The notes beneath the pieces were generated by a model. That model was given only the letters and a program-made list of their open reading frames with translations. It did not search any database and was not told where the DNA came from. A DNA stretch of 64,000 nucleotides from Euglena gracilis (lineage: Eukaryota; Euglenida; Euglenophyceae; Euglenales): assembly GCA_039621445.1 (NCBI GenBank), contig CP154957.1, positions 20,476,607 through 20,540,606 of the forward strand, written 5' to 3'. The stretch's first letter is position 1. Each line of letters starts with the position of its first letter. The position numbers and the translations under genes were made by a program. Shown here one piece after another: positions 50,629 to 61,997 of the stretch.

Positions 50629-52150
50629 TCGCCCTACATCAGAACCCCACCGTTGGCCTGCAAATCCCCGCATCAACCTGCATTGCCATGGATCGCCGAA
50701 AATGCTTGCATGTCACCCAGACACCTTCTTCACATCCTCGAATCTAACACCTATGTTGACCAGGCACTTGGGCAAAACATTTGGATGGACATGAACAGTT
50801 GCAAAATTACATGGCCATTCCCCCTGATTCTGTGTTTAAAAAGAAAAAAAAAAGCAAACGCTCCCATCAACCCCCATAGGTTGAGCCTCAACACACTGAT
50901 CGGGGGGAAAGAATAATTCGCCCAAAAGCACATCCACCGTCAGTAGCATACTGTGACCAGCCAGTCAGCTACTCGCAGGATCCTCCGGCATCGCTCATGC
51001 ACAGCAAAAGGATGGTCAGCTGCGGCAAACGTTTTCCCCAATGCTGTGCAGGACAACAAAATGGGGTTGGAGCTCCAAAAACAAAGGAATGGTTTAGGAG
51101 GCTTTGGCAAAACTGGACCAGGGTTGCAGGAGGGGGGGGTCCGACCCCCCCCTCCTCCCTAGAAGGGGGGATTGGGACGGACATCCCACCCTCACACCGG
51201 ACACCCAGACACCAAAACAATGTTGCGGTCGGGTGACCAAATTTTGGTGCAAAATTTGGGCGCAAAATGTCTGGCGGAAAAATCTTGTCCCTCAAATTTC
51301 ACAAGTTTTTAGGCCAGGCCGTTTTAAACAACCCTCCCCTCTGGGGGGTCCAGTTCAGATATTTTTGTCTTATTAGTTAATTATGTCAATTTGGGCTGGC
51401 TGGAAAAAGCCTCCTGGCTGCCGGGCTGGAGCTATGCTCGACCCGGGGTGGAACCTGGAACAGAAGAAATCGAAACTGCAAAAAATATCCCAAAAAACTG
51501 CCAATTATGCAAGAAATCGATGTTTTAACCACAAATTTGCCCTGGCCAACCCTTTACCATTTTCGGCTCATTTTTTGAGCCCATTTTTGCAACCCGAAAA
51601 TGAAAACCCCCTTGCCGTCCAGCTGCCCTTCGGTCGGCTGGAAAGCAATAAAACGCATTGATGGGGGAGGGGAGTCCGGGGAAACAGGTTGTTGGCTGGA
51701 AAAAGGCTGCTGGCTGGCTGGACCCCCCCCCCCGAGGGTGGGGTCAAATCCCTGTGTTAAAGCAATGTTTTTTGGACACTTTTGGCAAAAAATTGTCAAT
51801 GTGCAAAAAAATTGAAGCAAAGCACTGGAAAGAAAACTAGGCCTTTGTGGGGGGTCCCAGATGCCCCCCCCCCAGGTCCGGGCTGGATGGGAAGGCAGGT
51901 GGGATGGACCCCTTCACACAGGAGGCAGGGGGGGGGTCAACCCCCCGGTGCAAAGAAAAATTCATTTGGCGTTAAAATGGGCAAATATGCGGCTGGAAAC
52001 CAGTTTTTTGGGCTATCTGGGATCAGAGTGGTAGAAAATGCTCCCAAACATGGCGGATAATGGCCCAGCGTTGCCCAAAAACTGCCCATTGTGTAGACCA
52101 CTCCTTGCTGTCAAAAGCAAACACCACAATCATATTTTTTTTTACCAATG
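50629..52150. other. Spacer with degraded elements
   Basis: 50625-50700 carries GCATCGCCC-type decamers. 51390-51770 resembles the GGCTGGAAAAAGGCTGCTGG element type seen at 1.1, 30.8 and 33.6 kb. 50740-51060 looks unique. No gene recognised. Confidence 0.3.
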
Positions 52151-53158
52151 CACACCAAATCGACAAAAAATAAATTGATTCACAAAAAAAATTGTTTGCT
52201 ACGCAACGATTCATCAGAAATCTCACAGATGTTTGGGTTTTTGCTTTCTTTGCACAAAAAAGCAATAACAATCCGTAGAACAATGAAATTTTTGATTGAT
52301 TATTTTGCTGACATTTGCAGAACTCAATGTTCCCTGCATTTGTTGCTGTCCAGGGGGGGGGTGTCATGGTACACAAGCCATTTTTTTTGGCTTGGTCGAC
52401 TGGCTGCTAGGGTAGGACGTTGGGGGAGGGTTCAAGCAGCCAGCAACCCTTTTCCAGTCCCGGATCACCCCCCCCCCTATCGACGAGCTTTATTTATTTT
52501 GCAGCCACCCGAAGGGCGTGGCTTTAGGGCTTTCATGCAAAGAGGAGGGGAACCAAACAGTCCGGAGGTAAGCCAAGTGCCCGAGGTTGGGGAAGGTACC
52601 CCCAACCCCCCCCCCCCCCGGGCCTGCCTTTGGATCCATCCTCAAAGCACCGGGGGGGGGGGGGGGTGCAAAGGGGGGAACAAAAATCTGATTTGGATGA
52701 ACATGTGCAAACTTGGGGATGCAGCATGCACACCTCCATCCGCATCCAAATCAACTTTCTCTTCTTGTACAGCAGGCGGAAGGAAAATGAAACCCCGGAC
52801 TTCACAATCTTCTTCCAAAAGCGCTGTCTCTGTGGAGAAAAGAGGAAAATCAGCACATGGGGTTGAAAAGGGGGCTTGTGGGAATGCATCTGACGGAGAA
52901 AGTGGAAAAGCCAGATGGTCAACAGTGCCATATGGGAGGCCTGGTGGGGGGGGTGCCACCCCACCTGGAGGTACATTTTATGGGACCCAGGGGGAGGGAG
53001 GTCTTGACCCACCCACCCACCCCTGGGGGGGGGGGGGGCTGGGGGACCCACTGTGGGGTGTCAATTTTGGGGCCCAAAAAATTTTGGCACCGAAACTGGA
53101 AAAAAACCCAAGAAGCAACCAGGCCCAACTCCCACCCCCCCCCCGGGGGAGGGGCTCT
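52151..53158. other. Spacer; long open frame judged spurious
   Basis: An open frame (52148-53680) runs through G/C blocks and a transposon copy and has no domain. 52680-52930 may be unique host DNA. Confidence 0.35.
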
Positions 53159-53545
53159 CAGGGTTCGATACAAGGACAGGTGGGGGGGTCCGGACCCCCC
53201 CTGCAGGCCAAGGGGGGGGGACACCCCCCCCACCTAACCAGTGGCGCGGTCTGGGTGACCGATTTTCGGTCCGGCGCAAAGCGCAGGGCGAAAATTTTTG
53301 GCCCCCAAAACGACCAAAAGTGCCATTTTGGGCACTTTTCGGGCAAAAATTTGCCAAAAATGCAAAAAAAACTTCGGCACAAAGCGCCGGAGGAAAGAAT
53401 TGACCTTTTGGGGGGGTCCTGGGTACCCCCCCAGGGTCCGGACCCCCCTGGCAGGTGGGGGGTGGTCCAGACCCCCCCCCTGCGGGCCAGGAGAGGGGGT
53501 GGGGGGCACCCCCCACCCCATACACCCTCCCCATATCAAACCCTG
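53159..53545. repeat. CAGGGTTCGATA family, copy 3
   Basis: Ends CAGGGTTCGATACAAGGAC / CCATATCAAACCCTG; flanks GGGGCTCT and GGGCTCAC (shared GGGCTC). Interior CAAAAGTGCCATTTTGGGCA and two GCGC palindromes (53270, 53376). Confidence 0.75.
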
Positions 53546-53553
53546 GGGCTCAC

Positions 53554-53952
53554 CCCCCTGGGGTCCAAACTTATAAAACCCCCGGGACCCCCTCTCACCA
53601 CCCACAGGGTTTCAAGGATTCCTGAGTGGTCCTCAAAGAAAAAACCCATTCCACTTTGGGGTCAATCGCACAAGGGGTGATGTGAAAGGAAAAGGTGAAA
53701 CCCAAAAAGAGAAAACCTGAAACATATTTTTCCAGCACTTTCAATGCTGGACAAAGTTGCAGAAAAAGATGCACACAGTGTGTTTAATATGAGGTTTTGG
53801 ACACACACACACAAAAAAATGCTTTAAGCTAAGGAATGTTGATAACTTGAATAATAAAAATGATAATTTGAATAGAAACAGTTTAATCACTATTCATTAT
53901 GAATTGTTTCACTTGAATCCTCTGGGTCAACATCTTTGATGAGCAATCCCAA
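53554..53952. other. Spacer
   Basis: AT-rich unique-looking DNA; nothing recognised. Confidence 0.3.
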
Positions 53953-54133
53953 CTACGAGGAGCAATACAACAGAAACAAACCAGATTCTTTGGGAGACTT
54001 CTGTACGATGTCCACAATGAGGTTTGCCAGCTGGCAGATATGGGCCAACAAATCCTGCGGAAGGGGAGTTTGAAAGAGATGGGGTTGTCTCCTGGATGCT
54101 TACCTCCGCCACAGCCTTGTCCAAAACAGGGCA
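53953..54133 (-). CDS. Possible two-exon host gene fragment
   Basis: Minus strand: exon end CPVLDKAVAE (54133-54104), then GTAAGCATCC...CCTTCCGCAG (54103-54055, 49 bp, GT-AG borders), then in the same phase DLLAHICQLANLIVDIVQKS, PKESGLFLLYCSS and TAG at 53955-53953. An amphipathic helix; no family recognised. The frame is closed upstream by TAG just before CPV, where AATAG could be another splice acceptor. The call rests on intron-like borders and composition only. Confidence 0.3.
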
Positions 54134-54340
54134 CTATTCCAGTTTTTGTGCTGCTGATACAGAGGGTGTGTCAACAGCACACCTTTGCCACATAAGGTAA
54201 GTGTCAGTGGTGTATATTTCCATTGAACCCTGATCATGCAAAACCGCGAACAATCCTTAATGAGATAAAGCAATCCGGGGCAGGGGTTATTCTAAGACCG
54301 GGTGGGGAGGTCCCCCACCCACCCACCCCCTGGGGGGGGG

Positions 54341-54743
54341 CAGGGTTCGATATAAGGACAGGTGGGCGGGGGGGGGGGGCCCGACCCACCCCGCGGGCCA
54401 GGAGGGGGGGGGGCGGGGGGGACACCCCCCCACCTAAACAGGTGCGCGGTCTGGGTTACCGAAAATTTTTGACCCCCCAAAACGACCAAAAGTGCCATTT
54501 TGGGCACTTTTTGGGCAAAAATGTGCCAAAAATGCAAAAAATTTTCGGCGCGAAGCGCCAGAGGAAAAAGTTGACCCTTTTTGGGGGGGGGTCATGGGAA
54601 CCCCCCCGAGGGTCGGTCCGGACCCCCCTGGCAGGTGGGGGGGGTGGTCCGGACCCCCCCTGCGGGCCAGGAGGGGGGGGGGGGGGGAGGGGGGGGACAC
54701 CCCCCCACCTAAACCATGTACGCCCTCGTTATATCAAACCCTG
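54341..54743. repeat. CAGGGTTCGATATAAGG family, copy 4 (nested)
   Basis: Ends CAGGGTTCGATATAAGGAC / GTTATATCAAACCCTG; interior as copies 2 and 3 (CAAAAGTGCCATTTTGGGCA; TTTTCGGCGCGAAGCGCC). Flanks are poly-G, so no duplication can be judged. Confidence 0.75.
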
Positions 54744-54763
54744 GGGGGTCCCGGGGGACCCAC

Positions 54764-55044
54764 CATGCTTGTGCTTACCAACCGGGGGGGAGGGGGGGGG
54801 GGTGCTCTAGGGTGCCTGCCCCGAGCAGGCAAACCCCCCCCGGGGGGATAGGGGTCCGGGGGGGGACCCAGAAAATTTTCATTGAAAATGGCCTTTTCCG
54901 GGCCCCGGGCGCCGAAGGTCAGAGGGGGGTGCCTGCTAGGGGCAGGCACCCCCCCAAAACCCTACCCTCCCCCCCAAGGGGGTCGGATCAGGTGCTATGG
55001 GGTGCCTGCCCCAAGCACCCCCCCCCCCGTGGGGTAGGCACCCG
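54764..55044. mobile_element. hAT-like MITE, TSD GGACCCAC (nested)
   Basis: Ends CATGCTTGTGCTTACC / CCGACTAAGCCTG; GGACCCAC both sides (54756-54763, 55045-55052). Contains GGGGTGCCTGC...GCAGGCACCCC palindromes. Confidence 0.95.
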
Positions 55045-55323
55045 ACTAAGCCTGGGACCCACCCAATTTTCCCTGAAAATGGCTAAAATCGCGAAAATGC
55101 CAAAAAAGCACCTTTTCAAAAAAATTTAGCACCAAAAAGTATATCCCACCGGCCCCTGGGGAGGACCGGGGGTGGGGGGGGGGTCGACTCGACCCCCCCA
55201 CCGAGCCACCCCCCCTCCCCCCGGGGTCCAACACAAAAAAAAACCCGGGGACAACACACCCACCAACCTCCATTGGATTTATCAAAATCTGGCAATTTTT
55301 TTTAAAAAAACACAGACCTGGCT

Positions 55324-55626
55324 CATGCTTGTGCTTACCGACCGGGGGGGGGGGAGGGGGGGTGGGTGCTATAGGGTGCCTGCCCCCAGCAGGCACACCC
55401 CCCGGGGGGGATAGGGGTCCGGGCCGGACCCAGAAAATTTTCATTGAAAATGGCCTTTTCCGGGCCCCCGGCGCCTTTGGCGCCGGGGTCAGAGGGGGGT
55501 GCCTGCTAGGGGCAGGCACCCCCCAAACCCCCCCCCCAGGGGGGGTCGGATCGGGTGCTATGGGGTGCCTCCCCCTAGTACCCCCCCCCCCCCCGTGGGG
55601 TAGGCACCCGACTAAGCGCAAGCCTG
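55324..55626. mobile_element. hAT-like MITE, TSD ACCTGGCT
   Basis: Ends CATGCTTGTGCTTACCGACC / GACTAAGCGCAAGCCTG; ACCTGGCT both sides (55316-55323, 55627-55634). 303 bp; the same family as 54764-55044; centre CCCGGCGCCTTTGGCGCCGG. Confidence 0.95.
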
Positions 55627-55634
55627 ACCTGGCT

Positions 55635-56853
55635 GTCATCCATCAGCTTGGAGATTGCGGCACTGTGCTGCAGCCAGCCCAGGAAAACGGCCAACCCCCC
55701 AAGGAAGGGTCGAGCGGTGTGGTCGGCGAGGCCCTTGACAATCTGTGAGGGGCAAAAAAAAGAGCCTTGTGGCCAGTGATTTGCTTGAAAATGCCCTCAC
55801 AAATGCTTGCCCCATTGTATCTTTTTCCAACGATCAACCTCCTTTTTGTGCAGCAGAGTAGAGAAATTCTGCAGCCCCGGGGGAGTCCAGCTCAGAGGCT
55901 GGAAATTCGGGCGGGCTGGAAAAAAAATGCTGGCTGACCCCCCCCCAAAGGAATCCCCCGCCTGGGACTGGGGCCTGATTCGGGTGCCAAAAAAACGATA
56001 CTGCAAAAACGTCCAAAAAAAACTGCCAATTGTGCAAAACATGCACTGGCCAGCCCCTGGTCCATTTTTTATCATTTTCGGCTTTTTTTTTGCACCCCCA
56101 AAAACAGAAAGTCTGTTGCCGCCTGGCCACCCTTTGGGTGTCTGCAAAAATAAACTCGTCCATAGGGGAGGAGGGCAGGGATGCATGGGAAGCCTTGAGG
56201 AGGGGGGTCGGCCCCCTCCTACAGTGAAACTGAACGGGCTCTTTTCGGTTTTGTGGCCGCAAAGCGCCAGAAATCAGGCCAGAAAAAATGTGCAATATGC
56301 TCAAAAATAAAGCAAAAGCATTTTCATTTTCTGGCGCGCAGGACTGGAAAATTTTTTTTGCTATTTTTGAACCTGCCAAGGAGGGGATTCCGCACAACAT
56401 TCACTTGGGCAGCGCATCTCGTGTTTGAAGATTTTTTCTTTGTCGCCAAATGCGCACATCGACATTTCTTACAAAAAAAACCCAGGACCTGACCCCCAAA
56501 AACCCAAAAAAATGTGAGCAGGATATGATGTGGTGCGCAGGACGCGGAGATGCCTGAGTGTAGGTGTCACCGCAAGACCTTGCATCGCCCTGCATCGCCC
56601 TCCATCAGAACCCACCATAAGCGACAATTTTGGCGATGTCATTACAAGGGTGAGAGCAAGAGGGAGCACAATTGGACAAAATACAAACGAATTGTATTTT
56701 TGGCCCCTGCTCTCAGGAATGACGTTGTTTTTGCTGTTATTTTTGTAATGACACTCCAAATGAAAAACCCCGACAAAAACACCAAAATCCCGGTGCCGCC
56801 ACCCCCCCCCCTTTCCCTAATGACAATTGTCAGTACCCGGTGGTGCTCTGGAG
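55635..56853. other. Spacer with debris
   Basis: 55870-56260 again shows the GGCTGGAAAAAAAATGCTGGCT type and GCAAAGCGCCAG; 56580-56610 has GCATCGCCC decamers. 55640-55850 and 56640-56760 look unique. No gene. Confidence 0.3.
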
Positions 56854-57299
56854 GTGGGGTGCAGACGTTCATTTGTGTGGTTCACAAAAGACGTGTGAAC
56901 CACAAATTTTTTTGGTGTCCACAGGTGAATGACAAAAAATTTTTGGTGTCCACAGGTGAACCACAAAAAATTTTTGGTGTCCACAAAATTTTTTTTGCCC
57001 ATAAAGACTGATTGAGGATCGAAATTGATTGATCTTGAGACACCTCAGCCAAATTGTGGACCCTGGCTCCAGTTAAATCCGTTAACCCCCCCCAAATAAG
57101 TGTGCAATGCCCTAATAAGTGCGCACCCCCTCAAAAGGAGAAATCACTCTCACATCTCAGGTCGGAAAAGCACACACAATCCTCAGAACTGTCCTTCTCA
57201 GACCAAATACTTCCAATCCAAGCCCAAATTTGACACATAATCACTTGATTCATTGCTTGACATCACAAAATAGGGGGAAAACTGAAAAAGAGTGGGGAA

Positions 57300-58234
57300 C
57301 AGGTTCTGCTTAAGGACCGGGGGGGGGGGGTACTGGCTAGCCAATCAGCTAGACACTGGAAAAAATGGACCAGCTAGCCCCCCTCCCCCGGGGGGGGGGG
57401 GGGCAGGGATGGATGGGAAGCCTTGGGGGGGGGGGTTGGGTCGGCCCCCCCCCCCCGAGCCGGGGGGGGGGGGTGGTGGGTCGGACCCCCCCTCCTACCT
57501 CCAAACTGAGGGGGGGCCGAAATTTTTTCGATTTCATGGGCGGGCAAAGGGCCGGAAATCGGGTCGGAATCGGTCAAAAACCCCTGAATTTTCTTTGAAA
57601 ATCTATCCAAAAATGCTCATTTTTTGAAATTTTTTGAACATGTTTTTGGGGGAAAACACCAACACATCAAAAAATGGGCAATATGGCCAAAAGTCAGCAA
57701 AAGGGGTGTTTTTTGCTCATTTTCCGGCGCGCAGTGCCGGAAGAAAATTTTCTGCTATTTTTGGCACCTGTCAAGGAGGGGGGGGTGGGGGGGTCCGGAC
57801 CCCCCCCTCCCAACATCTAGGGGGGGGGGCGGTCCGAACCCCCCCCCTACCACCTTACCCCCCCAGGGGGGGGGTCGGGACCCCCCCCCCCGCCACCGAC
57901 CTCAATACCGACGGGCTTCCCATCCATCCCTGGGGGGGGGGGGGGCCGGGGGTCCCCCGAACTGGAAAAGATTTTCCTCCGGCGCTGTGCGCCGAGGTGG
58001 AAATGAGGTTTCTAATAAGTTTTTGGCTGATGTTGTTCCAAAAAAACCCAAAAAGAGGGATTGCAGTACCCCCGGGGGGGGGGGACTGCAGCTAGTCCAA
58101 ATTTGGCTAGTGGGATTTCTAGCAGACCCCCCGAGGGGAGGGGGGGTCTGCTAGTGGAAAATTTTTTCCAGTGACCGGCACGACCCCCAAAAATGGCCAA
58201 AAATGCCCGTTTTTTGGCCTTAAGCAGAAGCCTG
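57300..58234. mobile_element. hAT-like MITE, TSD GTGGGGAA (nested)
   Basis: Ends CAGGTTCTGCTTAAGG / CCTTAAGCAGAAGCCTG; GTGGGGAA both sides (57292-57299, 58235-58242). Subterminal GGTACTGGCTAGCCAATC as in 28827-29193 but 935 bp long, with extra G/C-block segments inside. Confidence 0.95.
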
Positions 58235-58929
58235 GTGGGGAAAAAAAAGAAAAAGGAAGCATTTTGCCCCCCCCCCTCCTCTGCAGGGGCAAAAAAAAAA
58301 AATCTTCCGGCGCTTCGCGCCAGGTCCAGGTGTGTATTTTAAGACCCCCTTGAGGCTAAATATACAAATTTGCACCAAATGCATGGGTTCGGGGCAAAAA
58401 AAATGGGGGGACCGGGGTCGAAAAACGCTCATTTTCGGCCCAAAAACAGGTCTTCCGGGTCCGAGAAACATGTTTCGGGCATTTATTTCTTCCAATTTTT
58501 TTTCGAATTTTTTCGACCTTTTTCACACAAAAATGGCCTAAAACGGCTAAAATCAAAACAGGCCACTGTACAAAATGGCCCAAATTTGCCGAAAAATGGA
58601 CTTAACTTGGGCTGGGCGGGGAGTTGCGGAGAAATCAAAGAACCCTTAGATAGGGCTTCAAAGGGCTTCAATTCAGGTCGCCGGACCTGTCCTTTAATTC
58701 CCCACCATTTTCGAGAAATTTTTAGGAAAATCGATTTTTTGACCCCAATGTTTGGTGTCCACATGTGAACCACAATTTTTTTTTGGTGTCCACAGGTGAA
58801 CCACAAAAAATTTTTTGGTGTCCACAGGTGAACCACAAAATTTTTTTGGGTGTCCACAGGTGAACCACAAAAAAATTTTTGGTGTCCACAGTGAACCACA
58901 AAATGACAACCTTGGTGTACCACACTAAA

Positions 58930-59277
58930 CCCCCCCCCACCTATAAGAAACCCGTTTCTTATAGGTGGGTTTCCAAAAAATGGCCCGAGGGGTTTCTTAT
59001 AAGTGGGGGTTTCTTGTAGGTGGGTTTCAATGTCCGAAAATTTTTTGCACTGACAAAAGACCAAAAGTGGCCAAAAACAGTCGAAAATTTCCTTCGGCGC
59101 CTTCGGCGCTGAAGAAAATTGGGGGTTTTCTTACAGGTGGTTGGGTTCAAAGCTTCCCAGGGGTTTCTTATAGATGGGGGTTTCTTATAGGTGGGCGTCG
59201 GTCCAAAAATCCCGAAAGGGTTTCTTATAGGTGGGGGTTTCTTATAGAGGAGGGTTTCTTATAGGTGGGGGGGGGGG
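58930..59277. mobile_element. CCCACCTATAAGAAACCC element, TSD TAAA (nested)
   Basis: C9ACCTATAAGAAACCC at the left and GGGTTTCTTATAGGTGGGG at the right, with seven or more internal copies of GTTTCTTATAGGTGGG. Target TAAA is repeated (58926-58929 and 59279-59282). It splits the right terminal repeat of the surrounding element. Centre CTTCGGCGCCTTCGGCGCTG. Confidence 0.8.
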
Positions 59278-59300
59278 TTAAATGAATGTCTGGTGGGGTG

Positions 59301-59999
59301 GCAGGCACCCCTTTGCTTGCTTTCTGAAGTTTTGCGGCACGTTGTGGAGGTTTTGGAAATTGGCTTCGAGTGGAAATGCACATACCACATAAATAATGGA
59401 CTGTTTGGGAGTTCTACACTGGTGGTTGATGAGGGGTAAACAGAACACAGGAGGATTGCCACCAGTCACCACAACACACACACAAAAAAACCACACACAC
59501 ACATAGACACACACAACACACACACAGGAAAATGCTCCATCTGGAAGATTGGAACTTCAACTAACTGCAAAAATATTTAATTAACAACATTTTAACGATA
59601 TTTAATTTTGGTTGTTGAAAAATGCACCAACACAAAAACATACCTTTCAAATGCGATCTTTTTTGTGTCCTTGCTTCCTCAAAATTCCAATTTTGTAATG
59701 CTTTGTTATTTGCAACAACAACAGAGGCACACCAGAATCAAAAGATGGGATACAAAAACCACAAAAAGCGAAGAAAAAATAACAGGATGGGAGTAAATAA
59801 AACACTGGTGTCCAAACCTTCAAAACGAGAGAAAAAAATCATTGTAAACTAAACATAAAAAGCTTCTCATTCGTGAAATTTTGTGACTTGGGAAAACTGA
59901 ATTTTGTGCTGATTTGTGAATTTTCATGATTTTTTGTGGCAAGAAATAGAGGACATCCCTGATGAGGTACATTAGAATGCCAGGTGCACCTCACACATA

Positions 60000-60000
<1 letters not shown>
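59301..60000. other. AT-rich spacer
   Basis: Unique-looking, low G/C blocks, a CACACA patch at 59475-59525. Open frames are short; no gene recognised. Confidence 0.3.

Positions 60001-60095
<95 letters not shown>
60001..60095. repeat. (CA)n microsatellite
   Basis: About 94 bp of uninterrupted CA repeats. Confidence 0.98.
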
Positions 60096-60097
<2 letters not shown>

Positions 60098-60308
60098 CAT
60101 TCATACCTGTACAAAGAATTGAGCTGCCGTCTTCCATGCCAACAACAATATAGCACGCCCCTTGTCATTGGTGGGTGTCGTCAAATGCTCAGCTGGAAAG
60201 CAGAAGAGGAAGATGCTTCAATGGGGAGTCAAAATTTGGAGTTGATTTCCTTTGAGTTGATTTCAGTTGATTTCCGTTCAAATTTTCCTCATTCAGTGTT
60301 TTTTTAAA

Positions 60309-60518
60309 CCCCCCAAATAACACCCCCCCCCAAATAACACCCTCCCCAAATAACACACCCCCCTTGGGGGCCGATTTCGAGCGCCCAGATAACACCCCCC
60401 CCCTGTTTTCCTTTGATTTTCCATGTAAAAATAACACCCCCCCCCCTGGGGCCCCAGTTCGGGTGCCCAAATAACACACCGGGGGGGAGGGGGGCGTGTT
60501 ATTTGGGGGGGGGGGTTA
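60309..60518. mobile_element. AAATAACACCCCC element
   Basis: CCCCCCAAATAACACCCCCC at the left, GTGTTATTTGGGGGGGG at the right, with four more AAATAACACC(C/A)CC units inside. A related structure (AATAATACCCC / GGGGTATTATT) lies at 63485-63880. No clear duplication. Confidence 0.6.
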
Positions 60519-60849
60519 CCAATTTCGCTTTAATTCACCAATTTCGCACATCAAGGGGGGGTTGTTCCATTTGCAACCGCGTTAGAGGTGGAACTCAAGA
60601 ACATTTTGGGGCTTGGGAACGGCAAAGACACTGAAAAATATTTTCTGGAGATCAGGAGAATAGCTGGCCTTCTGTCAGCAAATTTAGGCAGCAAAAAATT
60701 CTTTAAAAATTATTCCTTGTTTCTCCAGGCTTAATAAATTATAATCTACCAGCGAAAGCAAAATTAGAAAATCATTTGTGTCTCGGCTTTGAAACCCCGG
60801 CGCAGAGGACCAGACGTCAGCGGCAGAAAAGAGGTCTTCGGTGGCCGGG
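60519..60849. other. Spacer
   Basis: Unique-looking; nothing recognised. Confidence 0.3.
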
Positions 60850-60857
60850 GTCGCGCG

Positions 60858-61989
60858 CAGGCACCTATGGTCACTTCCCATTTTGGTACTCTGGTACCCT
60901 CCCCCCCGGACCCCCCCCTCCCCCCACCCCCCTTCCCCCCTCCACCCTACCCCCCACCCCCCTCCCCCGCTCCCCAATAACAACATCCCTTTGTGTGGAC
61001 AAAGTTTGGCGGACATGGCGTAAATAGCAAACGGGTAAACGGTAAAAGCAAATAAGGTGGACATGTGTTTTTTGGACTTTTTAATTTTGGACCCCGTTCA
61101 AGCCCCAGTCCTGCCCTTGGTCGGCCCTTTGGCCGAAACGGGGGCGGTGCTTAAGAAAATTAGAAAAAAACTTTCCTGTCCCTTAAAGACTGCCCTGGTT
61201 TGGCGGACATGGCGTAAATGGCAAACGGTTAAATGGTAAAAATAAAAATTAGGAGGAGCCTCCGAGGAGCCTCCACGGAGGCTCCTCGGAGGTAACCACT
61301 GTTGTACACAGGCCATGTCTGGTATCACACCGCTTTACCGTTTACCCGTTTACTGTATACTCCATGTCAAAACTTGTTGATAACCAAAAATCTATTTGCA
61401 ACAAGAAAGTCCAAGGTAACCAGGCTCCGCGGAGGCTCCAAGGTAACCAGGCTCCGCGGAGCCTCCTCGGAGCCTAAGGTAACCAGGCTCCGCGGAGGCT
61501 CAAGGTAACCAGGCTCCGAGGAGGCTCCGCGGAGCCTCCTCAGAGGCTAAGGTAACCAGGCTCCGCGGAGGCTCCAAGGTAACCAGGCTCCGCGGAGGCT
61601 CCTGGGAGCCTAAGGTAACCAGGCTCCGCGGAGGCTCCTCGGAGCCTAAGGTAACCAAAACTTGGATTCCACATTTGCTGGGGCCCATCCATAACGGCCA
61701 AAATGGGTGTAAAACTGGAGATTTGTGAGAAAATTATCCAAAAAAAAATGGGTTTAGTTCTTCAAAATATACAAAAAAATGCCAGCATCGCCCAGCATCG
61801 GAACCCCACCTCTGGACTCCAAAAATGCAGCATCACCTAGCATCGCCCTGCATCGCCCAGCATCATCAGAGGTGCTTGTTCCAAAGGGAAAGCTGCCAAA
61901 TACCTTCATCCATTCCCCTTCGGTCGGCCAACCACATGCAAATCGGCCCTGGTCGGCCCTGGTCGGCCCTGGTCGGCCGTAGGTGCCTG
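60858..61989. mobile_element. Second TGGTCGGCCC-array element, decayed TSD
   Basis: Ends CAGGCACCTATGGTCAC / GGCCGTAGGTGCCTG; flanks GTCGCGCG and GTCATGCG (6 of 8, both differences are C-to-T/G-to-A at CpG). Right array of TGGTCGGCCC at 61946-61978, GCATCGCCC decamers at 61787-61866. The middle (61240-61660) is a palindrome-rich tandem array. Confidence 0.8.
61240..61660. repeat. GGCTCCGCGGAGGCTCC tandem palindromes
   Basis: Eight or more units of AAGGTAACCAGGCTCCGCGG followed by AGGCTCC(T/A) variants; each GGCTCCGCGGAGCC core is self-complementary. A related stem, GGAGGAGCCTCCGAGGAGCC with its complement, begins it at 61252-61291. Confidence 0.9.
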
Positions 61990-61997
61990 GTCATGCG

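Larger units (their letters stand above)
54281..55248. mobile_element. MITE of CAGGGGTT family carrying two nested insertions
   Basis: Left CAGGGGTTATTCTAAGACC; right side AAGTATATCCCACCGGCCCC ... ACACAAAAAAAAACCC, collinear with 39462-39720 once 54341-54743 and 54764-55044 are set aside. No clean duplication at the outer ends. Confidence 0.6.
56862..59292. mobile_element. Second GGTGTCCACA-array hAT-like element, TSD GTGGGGTG, two nested insertions
   Basis: Left CAGACGTTCATTTGTGTGGT; right ACCACACTAAA, interrupted by an insertion, then AATGAATGTCTG; GTGGGGTG both sides (56854-56861, 59293-59300). Subterminal arrays at 56905-56990 and 58750-58905. Shared with copy 1: GATTGATCTTGAGACACCTC (57027) and CGCTCATTTTCGGC (58427). 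57300-58234 and 58930-59277 are later insertions. Confidence 0.9.

Noticed and set aside
52148-53680. 510-codon open frame
   Set aside because: Runs through G/C blocks and a transposon copy (53159-53545); composition is Gly/Pro-rich with no domain. Openness follows from few A/T-rich stops.
59962-60153. His/Thr repeat protein across the CA tract
   Set aside because: Simple translation of a microsatellite.
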